A DNA stretch of 39,660 nt from Gnetum montanum (GCA_015680685.1 MNCI01014914.1:57674-97333); one strand, 5' to 3'; shown: positions 24,401 to 34,929, numbered from the stretch's first letter. The notes: generated by a model from the sequence alone, not told the origin. A program made the numbers and translations.

Positions 24401-24966
24401 ATGAAATCAGCTTGGTAAAGCTTGGTGATCTCATTGCGAACTGCTAATGCCACTTCAGGTCTAACTTTTCGTGCCTTTTTTTTTACCGGTCTTAGTTTTG
24501 GGTCAACGATAATGTTGTGTTGAAAAATTCTAGGATCTAGCCCTGACATGTCCGTATGGGACCAAGCAAACACCTTCATGTTTTCCCTAAGCACATGCTG
24601 AATGTCTTGGGCCAAGTGCAGTTGTAGCAGCGTGCTTAATTTTAAGATTTTGACTTCCCCATCAGGCATGGTAATGGGGGTTTCAGCCAATGGGTCTTCG
24701 GTGATGTTTTCAGCTTTTATGTCAAGAAATTTTGTCATGCCTTGGTAATTGTCTGTTGTTTGCTGCATTGAGGCTATGACTGCATCGTCCATCAGTGAGC
24801 TTAAATTGATGAAGTTTATGTCAATGTCCCATGTAATGATGTCGTGTGGTCCGTCAATGGTTAACGGTGCGGTTAACTGCGGGCAGTCCATTGAGCTTGC
24901 TCCTGCCAATAAATCGAGAGTTGCATAAGCAAAGGGGTGTAGTTCTATTTTTCTAGTGCTTTTAAG
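21421..24966 (-). pseudogene. pol: Tat pol: reverse transcriptase, two RNases H, integrase
   Basis: One frame of 1182 codons with three stops: TAG 23686-23688, TGA 23419-23421 and TGA 21850-21852. Order on the minus strand: RT with RLCIDFRDLN, LPSIDQL, MPFGLKN and YVDDIVVKS (about 24450-24000). Next is a first RNase H (YYLSHALVAHEKKY, about 23620-23380), whose usual first catalytic Asp is not seen (YLATSES). Then an archaeal-type RNase H with FDGAS, AEYEG, GDSQLV and IADALA (about 23170-22780), all four acidic positions present. Then integrase with an HHCC finger (VHKGLFGGHI..CNVCQKH) and DDE residues in LDLIGP, TDNGPQF and GQAEATNK, and a C-terminal NWEGPYVV segment (about 21550). A native RNase H degrading to a tether beside a working second one is known for Tat elements. 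I place the left boundary after a minus-strand AG at 24967-24968, since a stop lies just upstream in frame. Confidence 0.9.
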
Positions 24967-24968
24967 CT
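24967..24968 (-). other. Candidate 3' splice site before pol
   Basis: On the minus strand TACACGTACACATAG precedes the first in-frame codons of pol. The frame upstream is closed by the TAG within this same AG, so pol must be joined from elsewhere or start inside. Ogre-type elements splice at this place; the matching 5' splice site near 30670-30980 could not be fixed. Confidence 0.35.
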
Positions 24969-25016
24969 ATGTGTACGTGTATAATGGTGAATTATCGTCA
25001 CACCTGAACGCATTGC

Positions 25017-25112
25017 AGTTTAGGGCCGTATCGGGCCATGATTGGCAGTTTAAGGCTGTACCGGGTCGTCATTGGGTGAGGAAATGGTAGTTTAAGGCCG
25101 TACCGGGCCGTC
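25017..25112 (+). repeat. AGTTTA-motif array upstream of pol
   Basis: Three copies start at 25017, 25047 and 25089 (AGTTTAAGGCCGTACCGGGC type), a GC-rich variant of the motif seen at 20994-21402. They lie between the pol start and the promoter of the opposite-strand gene. Confidence 0.7.
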
Positions 25113-25259
25113 ATTGGGAGTTAGCGTAAACGTGTAAAACGGGGTCCATGGAGGAACCAGGACGTAATAATCTTTGTTTTTAGTTAATTTTCATCATTTT
25201 TGGGTAAATTTTGGCAAAGAATAGGCAAAAAAGGCAAAAAGGTTAAAAAAAAAACGGAT

Positions 25260-26490
25260 CACCGGCAGCGTAAGCGGCGGCGGCGTCAGCGTCAGTATCA
25301 TCGGGCGCTATATAAAGGGAAGGGGGGTCCATTTGTTTTACTGGAAAGTGACAGCGTGAGCGACAACGTAAACCTGCTAAGGCGTAAGCGTAAACCACGA
25401 TATCTAGCGTAAGCTTAAACCTCAGCGTAGACGCCTAAGATTGATCCCCAGCGTAGACGCGGAGACCCTAGCGTAGACGCCGAAGCTTAGACTTCTCAGC
25501 GCCAGTGCAGACTATTGCTCAGCGTAAACTTAGATCGTCAGCGTAGACACTCTGAGATGGGCAAGGGAAAGGAAGTGGAGGGCTAGGGGTGGAAGGATCC
25601 CGATCTAACCTTCGCCGAAGAGACGGAGGCCATGTTGCAGGGTCTGCCCAGGCCAAAGATTCCATCATGTCCTGCGACATCCCACAGGTAAGCCTTGATC
25701 CATGCCTCTGTTGTTGTTTGTGTGCTTCACTGTATTCGTAGCGTAGACGATCTCGGCGTATACGCCGAGCGCAAGGATTTTTCATCATGAGGGTTTTCGG
25801 CATGCACGCCAGCGTAACTATGCAGCGTAGACGGTGTTCAGTCCTAGCGTAAACATTATTCCGCGTTGTTGTGTTTAGCGTACAAGTTTGTCAATGTTTG
25901 TCATCAGCGTAAGTTCTGTTTCTTACGACAGCGTAGACGCTAAGGGTTTGTTCGGCGTATACGCTGTACGCGTACAGTTGTCTTTTCGGCGTACTGCTTT
26001 ATCTTTATGGCGTAAACTGTTTACGCCGAACGTGAAATTGGGTGTATACGCCGAGGGTTTGCTCAGTGTGTACGCTGCGCGTGAAGGGGTTGGGGCGTCA
26101 ACATAAAATAGATCACCGTCAGCTTAGACGCTGAATTGGCTAGCGTGTACACTAAGTTAAATTTCGTTCTTTACGCTAAGTATTAGTCGGCGTATACGTT
26201 CTGCAGACAGCGTATACACTGGATTGAATGCGTTTTTTGCGCTAAGTGTAGATCGTCGCATACGCCCTGTATATATCGTATATGCTAAGTTTGAATCGCT
26301 CTAAGTGCTAAGTTTGTCCGACGTACACCGTATGCGGCGTAAATGTTGAGCGCGAATCACGGGCGTATACGCTCTGTGTCTAGCGTATACGCTGTGTACA
26401 GCGTATACGCTGGGTGTAAGTTATGTTTTTCACGCTGTAGGGTTGGCGTATACGCTCTGTGTACAGCGTATACGTTGGGCGTAAACAGTT
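25260..26490. repeat. Dispersed GCGTAnAC motifs around promoter and intron 1
   Basis: Dozens of short GCGTAAAC, GCGTAGACGC and GCGTATACGC copies lie in the leader (25260-25556) and in intron 1 (25688-26561) of the opposite-strand gene. They are almost absent from its exons. They are the same family as the U3 array and the 5' leader copies at 34935-35510. Confidence 0.75.
25309..25317 (+). promoter_or_regulatory. TATA box of the opposite-strand gene
   Basis: TATATAAAG in a GC-rich context (GGGCGC before, GGGAAGGGG after), about 240 bp upstream of the first ATG at 25557. The spacing allows a transcription start near 25345 and a 5' leader carrying AGCGTAGACGC copies. Confidence 0.6.
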
Positions 26491-27352
26491 AGTTGAATTT
26501 TTTGATTTTTTGCCTATTTATGATGCGAACTTTCGTTTTCTGGCATTGTGATTGATTGCAGGGACAGCAAATGCTTCCTTATCGTGGTTGAACTCGTCGG
26601 GCTGCTAACATGGGCTAGCCCCATTGAGGAACGCAATCTTCCCCCGGCTTTATTTGTGGATGACAAGGGGATCTGGTTCAAGGAAGGTGCTAGCGAATTT
26701 CTGGCTTTCTTGTTAGCCAATTTCGAGGTGGCTATTTGGTCGCATTTTGACAAAGTGACTGCGCGGAGTGTGGTTGATGCAATACTGCCAGGGGCTGCAG
26801 AGGGTGTAATGGTCTTTATGGGAGACATCGACAAGGGGCCGTTTGTGGCTGAGGATGGCACTACCCACGGGCCCAAGTCAAACCGCCCGTTAACGCGTTT
26901 GTGGACATTGCTGCCACCGAGATTGGATTATGTCAACAATACATTGTTTATAGCTGCCCGTGCTCATACTTTGTTCTAGAATCCTCCTGGCATGGTATAC
27001 CGAATAGCCAGGTGGGACTATTTACATTTATTGTTTTGTCTATTTCCGTTTGATGTTGGTTTCCTATTTTAATGCACATTTGTTTGCAGACCGAAGACCA
27101 ACCCAGGCAAGACCCTCATCGAGGATGAAGAAATAGCCCTCACTCGCACTACTCTGGAGGCCTTTATGACGGCCCCCACTCTTCGTGGGGCCATTCTGGC
27201 TCAGACGAAGGGTTCGATGGTCCGCTTCCATAATCAGTTTTCCCGGGCCTTTGCGATGTGCAAGGCTCGTGGGTGGCTTCACAAAGATTGGACAGATCAA
27301 GGGCCAGTCTTTCCTCATAACTTTGGCAGCACCTCCAAATCTGCCACTAACG
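25557..27352 (+). other. FCP1/NIF-like (HAD superfamily) domain lacking catalytic residues
   Basis: Exons 1-3 read KCFLIVVELVGLL, then FLAFLLANFEVAIWSHF, then KSNRPLTRLW and YVNNTLFIAARAHTLF before the exon 2 stop. Order and spacing match plant FCP1-like proteins: an LLVLDLNG motif, then FL.F....FEV.IWS, then KPL...LW, then NTLL.DDSP. In this copy the nucleophile Asp position is Glu followed by LVG, and the DD of the last motif is AA. If the alignment is right this is a pseudoenzyme. The alignment was made by eye from family knowledge; a profile search would settle it. Confidence 0.5.
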
Positions 27353-27438
27353 GTGGGTGATAACATTTCTTAGATGCGTTAGTGGGTTTGTTCAACTGTT
27401 TAGGACTATGCCGATATAACCGTTTTAAATTATTTTAG

Positions 27439-28482
27439 CAGTTGATGCACCTTCCGGTGGGGATCCCGTGACGACTGGACGAACTGAGACAACTTTGTCA
27501 ATGAAGTTCAGGGGGGTGGAGAAGATGCAGAAGTGGCTGCGTAAGAAAGCCCCGCCGCCCCTCACTCATTGCCTGGACAATGCCGGCCTCCTGGAGCTTT
27601 TTATGACACCCAGCTCTAATGTCTCAATCGGGGAGATGATAGGGATCATGGACTCTTTTAATGAGTCTGTTTCTCAGTACAGTGCCCGGATTAAGGGTGT
27701 TAAGGTGGTGTTTCATCTGTCGCCTATGTTCTTTTCTAACTTGTTTGGCATGCCGGCAGATGGCCTACCTATAGTATTGGACAGGTCTCATAAAGACCTC
27801 CAAACGATCCATGAGCTGGAATCTTGGCTTGGCGTGAGGAAGAACACCAAGGGATTCCCAATGCAGGGGAAAGCAAAGGTTGTTGAGGTGAATGAATTAT
27901 ATCCCCTGTTTCGGGTGCGAGTGTTTCCCAAAACCCTTTCTCAGGTGCGGAGTTTCGGGGTTGAGGCAGTGCGCATCATGCGAAGTATCTTAAAAACTGG
28001 CATGCGGTATAACTGGGCTCAATTTTTGTTGGCGGGCCTGCATAAGGAGATAGTGTGATTGCGCTCGAATATCGAAGCACAATCGCACTTCACCTTTGCC
28101 TTCTTTGCCGGTTATCTCCGCCGTTTTGCTGAGTTTCTTATGGTGCGTGCGGACAACAAATTTGTCCTACGGGATCGGGGTCAACTATCCTGCCCGTGGG
28201 TCAAACATTTGTTTGCGACAACGAGATCGCAGGATGCCCCTGAAGGTATCGATGAGTCCATGCCTGTTACTACAGGGGGATCATCTGGCGGTTCCATCCA
28301 CACACGGGATAGTCTGGGGGTGGAGCCAGCTAATGTACCTTTAACCGCCAGATGGGCAGAGCGGGTTATTAAAGAGACCGTTGGGAAAGCCAAGTCGAAA
28401 TTGAAAAGACCCGAACACGCCACGGAGGAAGTTGCCGATATAAGCCAGCCACGCGTGAAGCGGATACGCTTCAAGATACCTG
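27439..28482 (+). other. Exon 4: large unassigned domain
   Basis: The exon of 1044 nt encodes the core of the protein, with GLLELFMTPSSNVSIGEMIG, IKGVKVVFHLSPMFFSNLFG and FKIPG near the donor. The pattern of a hydrophobic helix, IKGV.V.F then a LFGMP turn, is loosely reminiscent of the plant mobile or putative plant transposon protein domains found in other retroelement ORFs. I cannot assign it. A Lys/Arg-rich end (RVKRIRFK) could be a nuclear localisation signal. One TGA lies at 28056-28058. Confidence 0.35.
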
Positions 28483-29170
28483 GTAAGCGAAGCTCATCTG
28501 CTTGTTATTGCATCGTTTTCGTTCATTTATAACCCCTGCTTCAATTGCTTACGTGTCGTTGTTGTTTTCGATTTGATGAAGTGAGGAAGCAGGCCTTAGA
28601 GACCATCAGAGAGGAGGAGGATACGCGTACCGAGAAAAACAATGAGGAAAGCCCAGAGAAGAGCCAAGGCGGGTGAACGGAGCTATTAACAGAGAGGACT
28701 ACTGACCCTGAGCCTTTAGACGACCTAGACGCTATCAACCAAATGTTCAGTAGCTTCCTCAAGGGTGACTTGGATTTGGGCGATCCCCCAGAAGGTGACA
28801 AGGATCAGGGTATGTCTTCGCTTTTAGTTGGTTTTTACTTTTTTTTTTGAATTAATTGTGGCTCCTAAGTTTTTATTTATTTTCATGTTTTTGGATTAGA
28901 TGAAGGCAGCGGTACCAGGACGGTATGGTTGGACGTTCCCATGAAGACGATTCCCCCTGAGAGGACCGCTGAGGTTAGTTCTTCCCGTACCTGTCAACCA
29001 CTTATTTGGTCAAAGATGCCAAATAAGACGGATTTTGTGGATGGAATCGCGGAAGAGGTCGTTGAACATCTCCAAGAAATCCACCCTAACATAGGTATCA
29101 ATTGTTTAAAGATTAGGAGCTTCATGCCTTATGTGTACCATTTTAATGTTCGTGTTTTCTGCGTGGGTAG

Positions 29171-30156
29171 GCGCTAAACTAAGATGGGATCCCTTTGAGG
29201 GCATCAGTATAGCAAGCCTAACTACACTCTCCCTAGAAGTGGAACAGGTGCCAAGGCCTGTTTATGAAGGAGTTGCAGAAAGCCTTGCGCACAATGCCAA
29301 GTCGTTGTGGACTTGTAGGCATTCTATTGAATAGTTGTGGCTACAAGTACAGGCAAAGGAAAAGGAAGTCTCCGCCGTAACAAAAGAGCGTGACGATTTA
29401 AAGGCCCGATACGAGTTTTCCGCTGCTAGACTAAATGGAGATCGTTCTTGGCGAATATCGGAGATTACGTACACCAGGTATTGGAACCTTCTGAACCGTC
29501 ACGCATCACTGACTCGGAGAATGGCAGAATGCAAAGCTCAAATTGATCTCCTGAACCTTAAGTGTCAAGATTGGAAGGCTTTCACTTCCAAGGTTCGCAA
29601 ATGGGATCAGGACGAGAAAAACCATAAACATCAGTACAAGAAGTCGCTGAAAGAGGTGTCCATTGAAAAGTGGCAGCTGGAGATGTTTGTGGAGGGTTTA
29701 CGTTTGCGTTCTGCCTTCAATACCTTTGCCCAAAACACAATTGTGGAAATGGAGTCGCCTACAAGGGTCATCACAACTACTTCTGGGGAGGTGTCTGTAG
29801 GTGAATTTCCTCTGAAACGTCCTACCTGGTCAACAGTCGACAAAGGCAAGGCTTTGGCAAACGTTGATTTAGGCCTGGACGGAACAGATTGGGCCAGCGT
29901 TCTAGAGGAAGAAATCCTTCGTCGGCTGGAGTTTTGCCTAGGGGGATCCCCTATGGTAAGCGCTTTTTCTTTATGAAGTTAATTTATTGAATAATGTTTA
30001 AATGTTTAACATCTACTTATTTTTGTGTTGGTTGTTTGTTTTTGGTGTTTTTAGCATGAGGGTGGCGATGATACTCACGAGGCTGGCCCCAGTGGAGTAG
30101 GGGCCCCTGACACTAGTGGTTCTAAAGGAGATGATCCTCCTATCACGGACGCTTAG
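29171..30156 (+). other. Exons 7-8: coiled-coil C-terminus
   Basis: Exon 7 (785 nt) is rich in Glu, Lys, Arg and Leu with heptad-like stretches (VQAKEKEVSAVTKERDDLKA; ECKAQIDLLNLK). It is followed by a Ser/Thr segment (ITTTSGEVSVGEFPLKR) and an acidic end (DWASVLEEEILRRLEFCL). Exon 8 adds a Gly/Asp-rich tail and the terminal TAG at 30154-30156. A poly-T tract follows. Dimerisation is a reasonable inference, not shown. Confidence 0.45.
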
Positions 30157-30494
30157 TACTTTTGTAGTTTTTTTTTGTTTTGGATTTTTGCTGATTCCAA
30201 TTGATAAAGGCATTGTAACTGGAAAATATTGAGAAAGACAGGCACCATTTGTACAACATTGCATGAATAACTATTTTTTTGTTGATTTTAAATTGTTTCC
30301 ACACACGGCACGACATTAAGATGTTTTTAGGTTTGCATTTCTGTTTTAAAAGGTGACGCACTGAAGATAAATGATATGTAAAAAGGAAAACAAGGTATGC
30401 ATAGTTTAAGACCATTTCAGGCCCCATTGTAAACGCGTAATATTTTAGAAAAAATGGATGTTTCATAGTAGACTGACCATTTCTGATCGTGGCT

Positions 30495-30664
30495 AGTTTT
30501 ATGTCATTGCGGACATGATAGTTTAACGTCTTTCCAGACAAGAGGTGCTGTTTAATTTTTGTTCCCCCTCTTTTTTTGTTGTCTGTTATGTTTTTTGGCA
30601 TTTTTGGATTTTATCGTAGTTTAGTGTCATTTCGGACGTGTTATAGTTTAACGTCGTTTCGGAC
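30495..30664 (+). repeat. AGTTTA-motif array downstream of the protease frame
   Basis: Four copies start at 30495, 30520, 30618 and 30645 (AGTTTAACGTCGTTTCGGAC type). They sit immediately beyond the end of the gag-protease frame, at the gag side of the block that holds the opposite-strand gene. The pol side has the copies at 25017-25110. Confidence 0.8.
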
Positions 30665-30673
30665 TAAGGGTGT

Positions 30674-33600
30674 TTATTTTAGTTGTTTTTTAATCTTCTT
30701 TATTTTCATGTCAGGGGGTGTATTAACCGATACGATTTTGTATTCTGCGTCTCCTTCGCTGATTACGTTGAATGGCAGTTCGGTCCAGGAGACGTCCAAT
30801 TGAATGTTTTCGGCATTGGTATTTTCAGGTACTTCGGTGTCCGTCATTGTTTCAATGTTGATTTCTTCATGAGGCGATGTGTGTGGAATGTCGGATGCAG
30901 GTGTTTCGATTTCGGGAGATTTTTGTTCTGTGTTAAAGGGCTTACTGTTTACCGGTGGTTGGGGGTTCTTGTCATTTCAGTTAGGCCCTTCGAGCTCGAC
31001 TTCCGATCCTTGGTCTATGTCTGTGTTTGATGAGATGATAGGAGTGACCGCTTCCCCATGTATGATGACTTCTCCGCCCTCATAGGATAGGTGAATCTCC
31101 TGATGTATGGGGGAGGAAACGGCTCTCAATTGGGCCAACCAGGGTCTTCCCAATATGAGGTTGAATCCTGGCATCTCGTCAACAACTAGGAAGTCAACGG
31201 AAGTGGGGAACTGGTCTCCTGCTATGAAGTTTAAGGTTATCGTGCCTTTGACCAATACACGTGACCCGCTGAACGACCTTAAACATGTCGTTGTCGTAGG
31301 TTTAATCAAGTCAGTAAGTCCCAGTTGTTCAATGATGTGATATGGTACAACGTTGGTTGCTGCCCCATCGTCTACGTGGACTCTATGTATTTTGAACTGA
31401 TTTACGTGTATGGTTATGAACATGGGGATTGTTGTTGTTTCCCCTGTCTTCTTGTCCACTCTGATGTTATCATCGTGGAAGCTCAAGGGTTTAGGGATGG
31501 CACCGTGAGATGGATACATTACGGCATGAATGGCCGGTTTGCTTGGAGGCAAGTCCTCACTGACCGGGATGGACGTTAGCATGCGTACGAGAGCTTCTCG
31601 ATGAGTTTGGAATCTTAGGACTAAGTCATACAAGCTCAAAGAAGTGGTCTTCTGTTTCAGCGCTTGGGTGACTTGTGTTAAGGCCGTCACAAAGTCTTTA
31701 CTGTCAGGGATGTTTTTATAGGCAATGACCCGGTCCATTGGGCCCAACAGTTTTATTTCTCGCTTTGTCGCTTTGTCATCTTTGTTTGGAACTGCCGATT
31801 CGGGTGGTTCTTGGGTCTTAGATGGTTCACCGCTACTGCCTGTGTTTGGTTGGTTGTTAGATGATGACATGGGTATGGAGCTAAGTGGAGTAGGCTTGGG
31901 TGACCCCAGAGCCAACCGTTGGCGCTCTTTCTCCAATCGTTCATGCGAGGGCCTATCAGCTAAGCGTTCTCGTGTGTGGCATGGGGCTGGAGCTAGTTTC
32001 GGAGCCTCAGGTTGTCTTGGGATGCGTACCACATATGGGAACGGGCAGGGTTACATTTGGTCGGTGGGAAGTGTTTGAGCCGAAGGCTGGCCGGGGACCT
32101 TAATGACATAAGGACGAGGTTTGCCTTGCACCTATGAGGTGGAGGTTTGATAATTGTTAGGACTTTCAGGTGTCCTAACGATGTACTAGGTTGCTTTTGG
32201 TGGAGGTTGGGCCTCCGCTATTGCAACAGCCGGTGGCACTCGGACTACGAAAGGAGTAGGCCGAGTGTGAGGGATTAGTGGCTTTGAGGGTGTAGGTACG
32301 GCTGAAGGTATATGGACTACGTAGGGCTGCTGGGGGACGCGTGATGATTGGGGTGTGGGTGTGGTCACGGCGGGAGGAATCCGCACTACGAATGGCCTAG
32401 GAGATGTTTCTTGTATGTTTTGAGGGTAGATGGTGCTAATGTTACTTGCCTCAGAATCATCATCGAAGTAGATCGCGGTAATCATGTATGGGGCCTCTTG
32501 GGTGTTCAGGGGATCTTTGTACACCCCCATAGCCTAATTCTGCGGCTGGACCGGGTTAGCCTCATCGAAAGTGATTTTTCCGTCATCGATCATCCACTGG
32601 ATATCCTGCTTCAGGGTGAAGTAGTAATCTGTTCCGTGCCCGTTGCGTTGATGGTAGTCGCAGAAGCGATCCATCCTAAAGCCTTTGGGTACAGGCGGCT
32701 CGTCCGGGGTTGCTAAGCTTGGGTTCTGTATGAGTTGGCAGAACCATTCATGTCTTTGGATAGCCGCAGGGAATAACTATTTGTGTGCCATCAGCCCAGC
32801 TTTCAAGAGCTGATCAAAGAGCTGAGATGGTTTCATCGGCAGAGGTGTGTATTGAGAGGGTTCTTTCCTCTCGAAATTGCGTGTACGGTTTGGCGGGTTC
32901 TATGATGATGATGACTCCAGGGCTGTTGTGGGAGCGGGTTTATAGTAGTTAGTAGGGGTTGCGGGTGGTTTTTGTTAGGGTGTGATGTTGGTTTGTTGGG
33001 TTCCTGCTATCGCTGCTATCGTTGTCTTGGCTTTCTCTTTATCCTTTTTAGTGTGTTGGTTTCTGAAGGCCAAGTATGCCGGGTCATGGCTGTTTTGAGC
33101 CACTTCCTCTATGTTTTTTATCTGCACAAATGCCTGATTAAGATCCCACGCGTTAAGGTAGTATAACTTGGACTTGAAGAAATCATTGACAGCCCCCTTC
33201 AGAATTGTGAGTAGATAAGTTGGAGAGATTGGCTCGTGTAGCTCGTTGAGAGCCGCGCTCCATCTCTGAATAAACTTTTGTGCAGGTTCAAGCGGTGCCT
33301 GCTTGACCTGCATGAGGTTGTCCAGTGTGGCCTCGGGTTTCAAATTGTACTTGAACTGGGTCACAAACTGGCGTAAAAGATCATCCAAGGAAAAGATAGA
33401 GTTCCTGGGCAGGGCCCGGTACCAGTCAAGCGCTCTCCCTGCGAGGGACATGGAGAACACTCGGAGGATGGAATGAGGCCATGCCTGGAGGAGTGCACAT
33501 TCCAATCGAAATGTTATGAGGTGGGCATTGGGGTCCGTTTCCCCGTTATATTTAGTCAACATCGGTAAGGGGACGCCTTTGGGCAAAGTCAAAGGTGGGA

Positions 33601-34819
33601 CAGAGGAGCTGATGGGATCATCGTTGTAGAAATCCACTACCTTCAGCTCCTCGTTGGCGGCTGTTTTGAGGCGTTTCACCTCGTCTGTCAATTCCTGCAT
33701 TAGTTTTTTAGCGTCCGCCCAATCTTGGGCGCTCGGTGAAGCTACAGGCTGGGGGTATGGGGCTGTATACAAGTTAGACTATTGGGTTGTGGGTTGAAAG
33801 GCCGAAAGCTAAGCGATCGACTGTTGTGTTTGTGGGAAGTTAGCGGTGGGCGGTACTACGGATGGCATGTTGTAAGGGAAATGTTGCTGCTGCTGCGAAT
33901 GGGGTTGTACTTGTGGCACGTCATAGGGAAAACGCTGTGATTGCTGTGGTGGCGGCTGTACTGGGGGAATGTTGGCTGGTTGAACCATACGTGGTGGTAG
34001 GTTATAATTAGGGGGTTGATGTTGCTGTGATTGAGCGCTCATCATTACCCGGGGTATAACTATGTTTTGTGGAGGGACTCCCTGTTGGGTTATGGCGGTA
34101 GAAGGGGTTGTATGCGTTTGAATGTGTGGGGTGTAGTGGGTGGATGTGGGGGCCGGTATGACGTGTGGCATCCCTATCACTCAGGGTGGGAGTGTTACTC
34201 CCACGCTGTCGTGAGGGGGTGATGCCTGTGAAGATGGGCCGACTGCCGCCTCGGGAATGATGGCAAGGGGGAGTGTGCTGAATAGGGGGTCAGATGGAGG
34301 TGGCACGTGGGCAAATGAGGATGTGTGTGATGGAGGCATTTGCGTGTGAGTTGTTCTGAGGGGTTGGAGAGGCATGATCTCCTCTGCGTCCGGATGAAAA
34401 ATGGGATTAGCGTGCGCTTGCGGACTGAGAGTGTGGTAGGAGTCCTCGTGTTCGGACTGGGCAGCGAAGTCATCCTCTTCCTCTAGTCGGGTCTCAAGCG
34501 CATGTTGACCTAGCATGTGGTTCCTTTGCAGGAGGAGCTGTGTGATGAGTTCTAAGTACTGCTCTGGAATTGGAATTAGGTCATATGGAGAAGGTGTGAA
34601 CTCATATCCTCCCATGTAGAAGATTTCGAATTGCCTCTTGACTTCCATTTCAGCTCGGTCAACGGCCAGGCTAGCTTGTAACTTAATACATATGAAATTA
34701 TACTGATCCTGGGTGATAATGTTGGAGGCTGGATCTCTCCCCTGCAACCTTAGGGACCGGCGGGGTTCCGCTACGGGTTGTACTCCCGGGTGTTGCATGA
34801 TGGGTTGTTGAACAGCCAT
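30674..34819 (-). pseudogene. gag-pro: Tat gag-protease frame
   Basis: One minus-strand frame from ATG 34819 to TAA 30674-30676, with about eleven in-frame stops, mostly TAG (for example TGA 34181-34183, TAG 33809-33811, TAA 32975-32977, TGA 30977-30979). Order: a charged N-terminal region and a Gln/Pro-rich linker (34200-33800). Then the gag core with YNGETDPNAHLITFRLE, ALDWYRALP and LDDLLRQFVTQF (about 33590-33000). Then a CxxHxxxxGHxT knuckle-like motif (FCDYHQRNGHGTDYY, about 32660), whose last Cys is Tyr. Then a Pro-rich repeat (32400-32000) and the protease with VHVDDGAATNVV (about 31370) and NLILGRPWL (about 31150). A tail of about 100 codons continues past the TGA at 30977. The 5' end is uncertain: the frame is open up to 34954, but that part runs into leader repeats and lacks an ATG. 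Inactive. Confidence 0.85.
32000..32440 (-). repeat. Six-copy RPFVVRIP-type protein repeat in the gag-pro linker
   Basis: Within the frame the units are RPFVVRIPPAV, QPYVVHIPSAV, TPFVVRVPPAV, YIVRTPESP, RPYVIKVPGQP and FPYMVRIPRQP, spaced by Pro/Ser/Thr-rich stretches of 12 to 35 residues. This repeat lies between the knuckle motif and the protease and explains the long Pro-rich linker. Confidence 0.7.
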
Positions 34820-34929
34820 GGTGTCTATGATGTTGTTGGCTTGATTGGTGGCATCCGTAGTGTTGTTGCGGGGTTCATGATGATATGTCACGGAGGTGAA
34901 TCTGTCTGAAGATGCGAAGTTAGTGTCGT

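Larger units (their letters stand above)
25557..30156 (+). pseudogene. Eight-exon gene carried antisense inside the Tat element
   Basis: Exons: 25557-25687, 26562-27011, 27090-27352, 27439-28482, 28582-28809, 28900-29094, 29171-29955, 30055-30156. All seven introns (874, 78, 86, 99, 90, 76, 99 bp) begin GT and end AG. The exons sum to 3198 nt, exactly 1066 codons in one frame from ATG to TAG. The frame is broken only by TAG 25584-25586, TAG 26977-26979, TGA 28056-28058, TGA 28674-28676 and TAG 29332-29334, each one transition from a sense codon. The start is the first ATG after the TATA box at 25309. Domains: FCP1/NIF-like (exons 1-3), an unassigned helical domain (exon 4), an acidic linker (exons 5-6), coiled coil (exon 7) and a short Gly/Asp-rich tail. 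It runs opposite to gag and pol. Its origin (host capture or long-standing antisense ORF of the family) is not decided by one copy. Confidence 0.85.

Noticed and set aside
25519-25803. 94-codon minus-strand frame near the antisense promoter
   Set aside because: It overlaps exon 1 of the plus-strand gene and GCGTA repeats; no start context or domain.
27064-27366. 100-codon minus-strand frame across exon 3 of the antisense gene
   Set aside because: It crosses intron borders and has no Tat pol motif. The plus-strand exon series explains the openness.
31107-31579. Forward frames opposite the protease
   Set aside because: Shadows of the minus-strand gag-pro frame, which has clear protease motifs.
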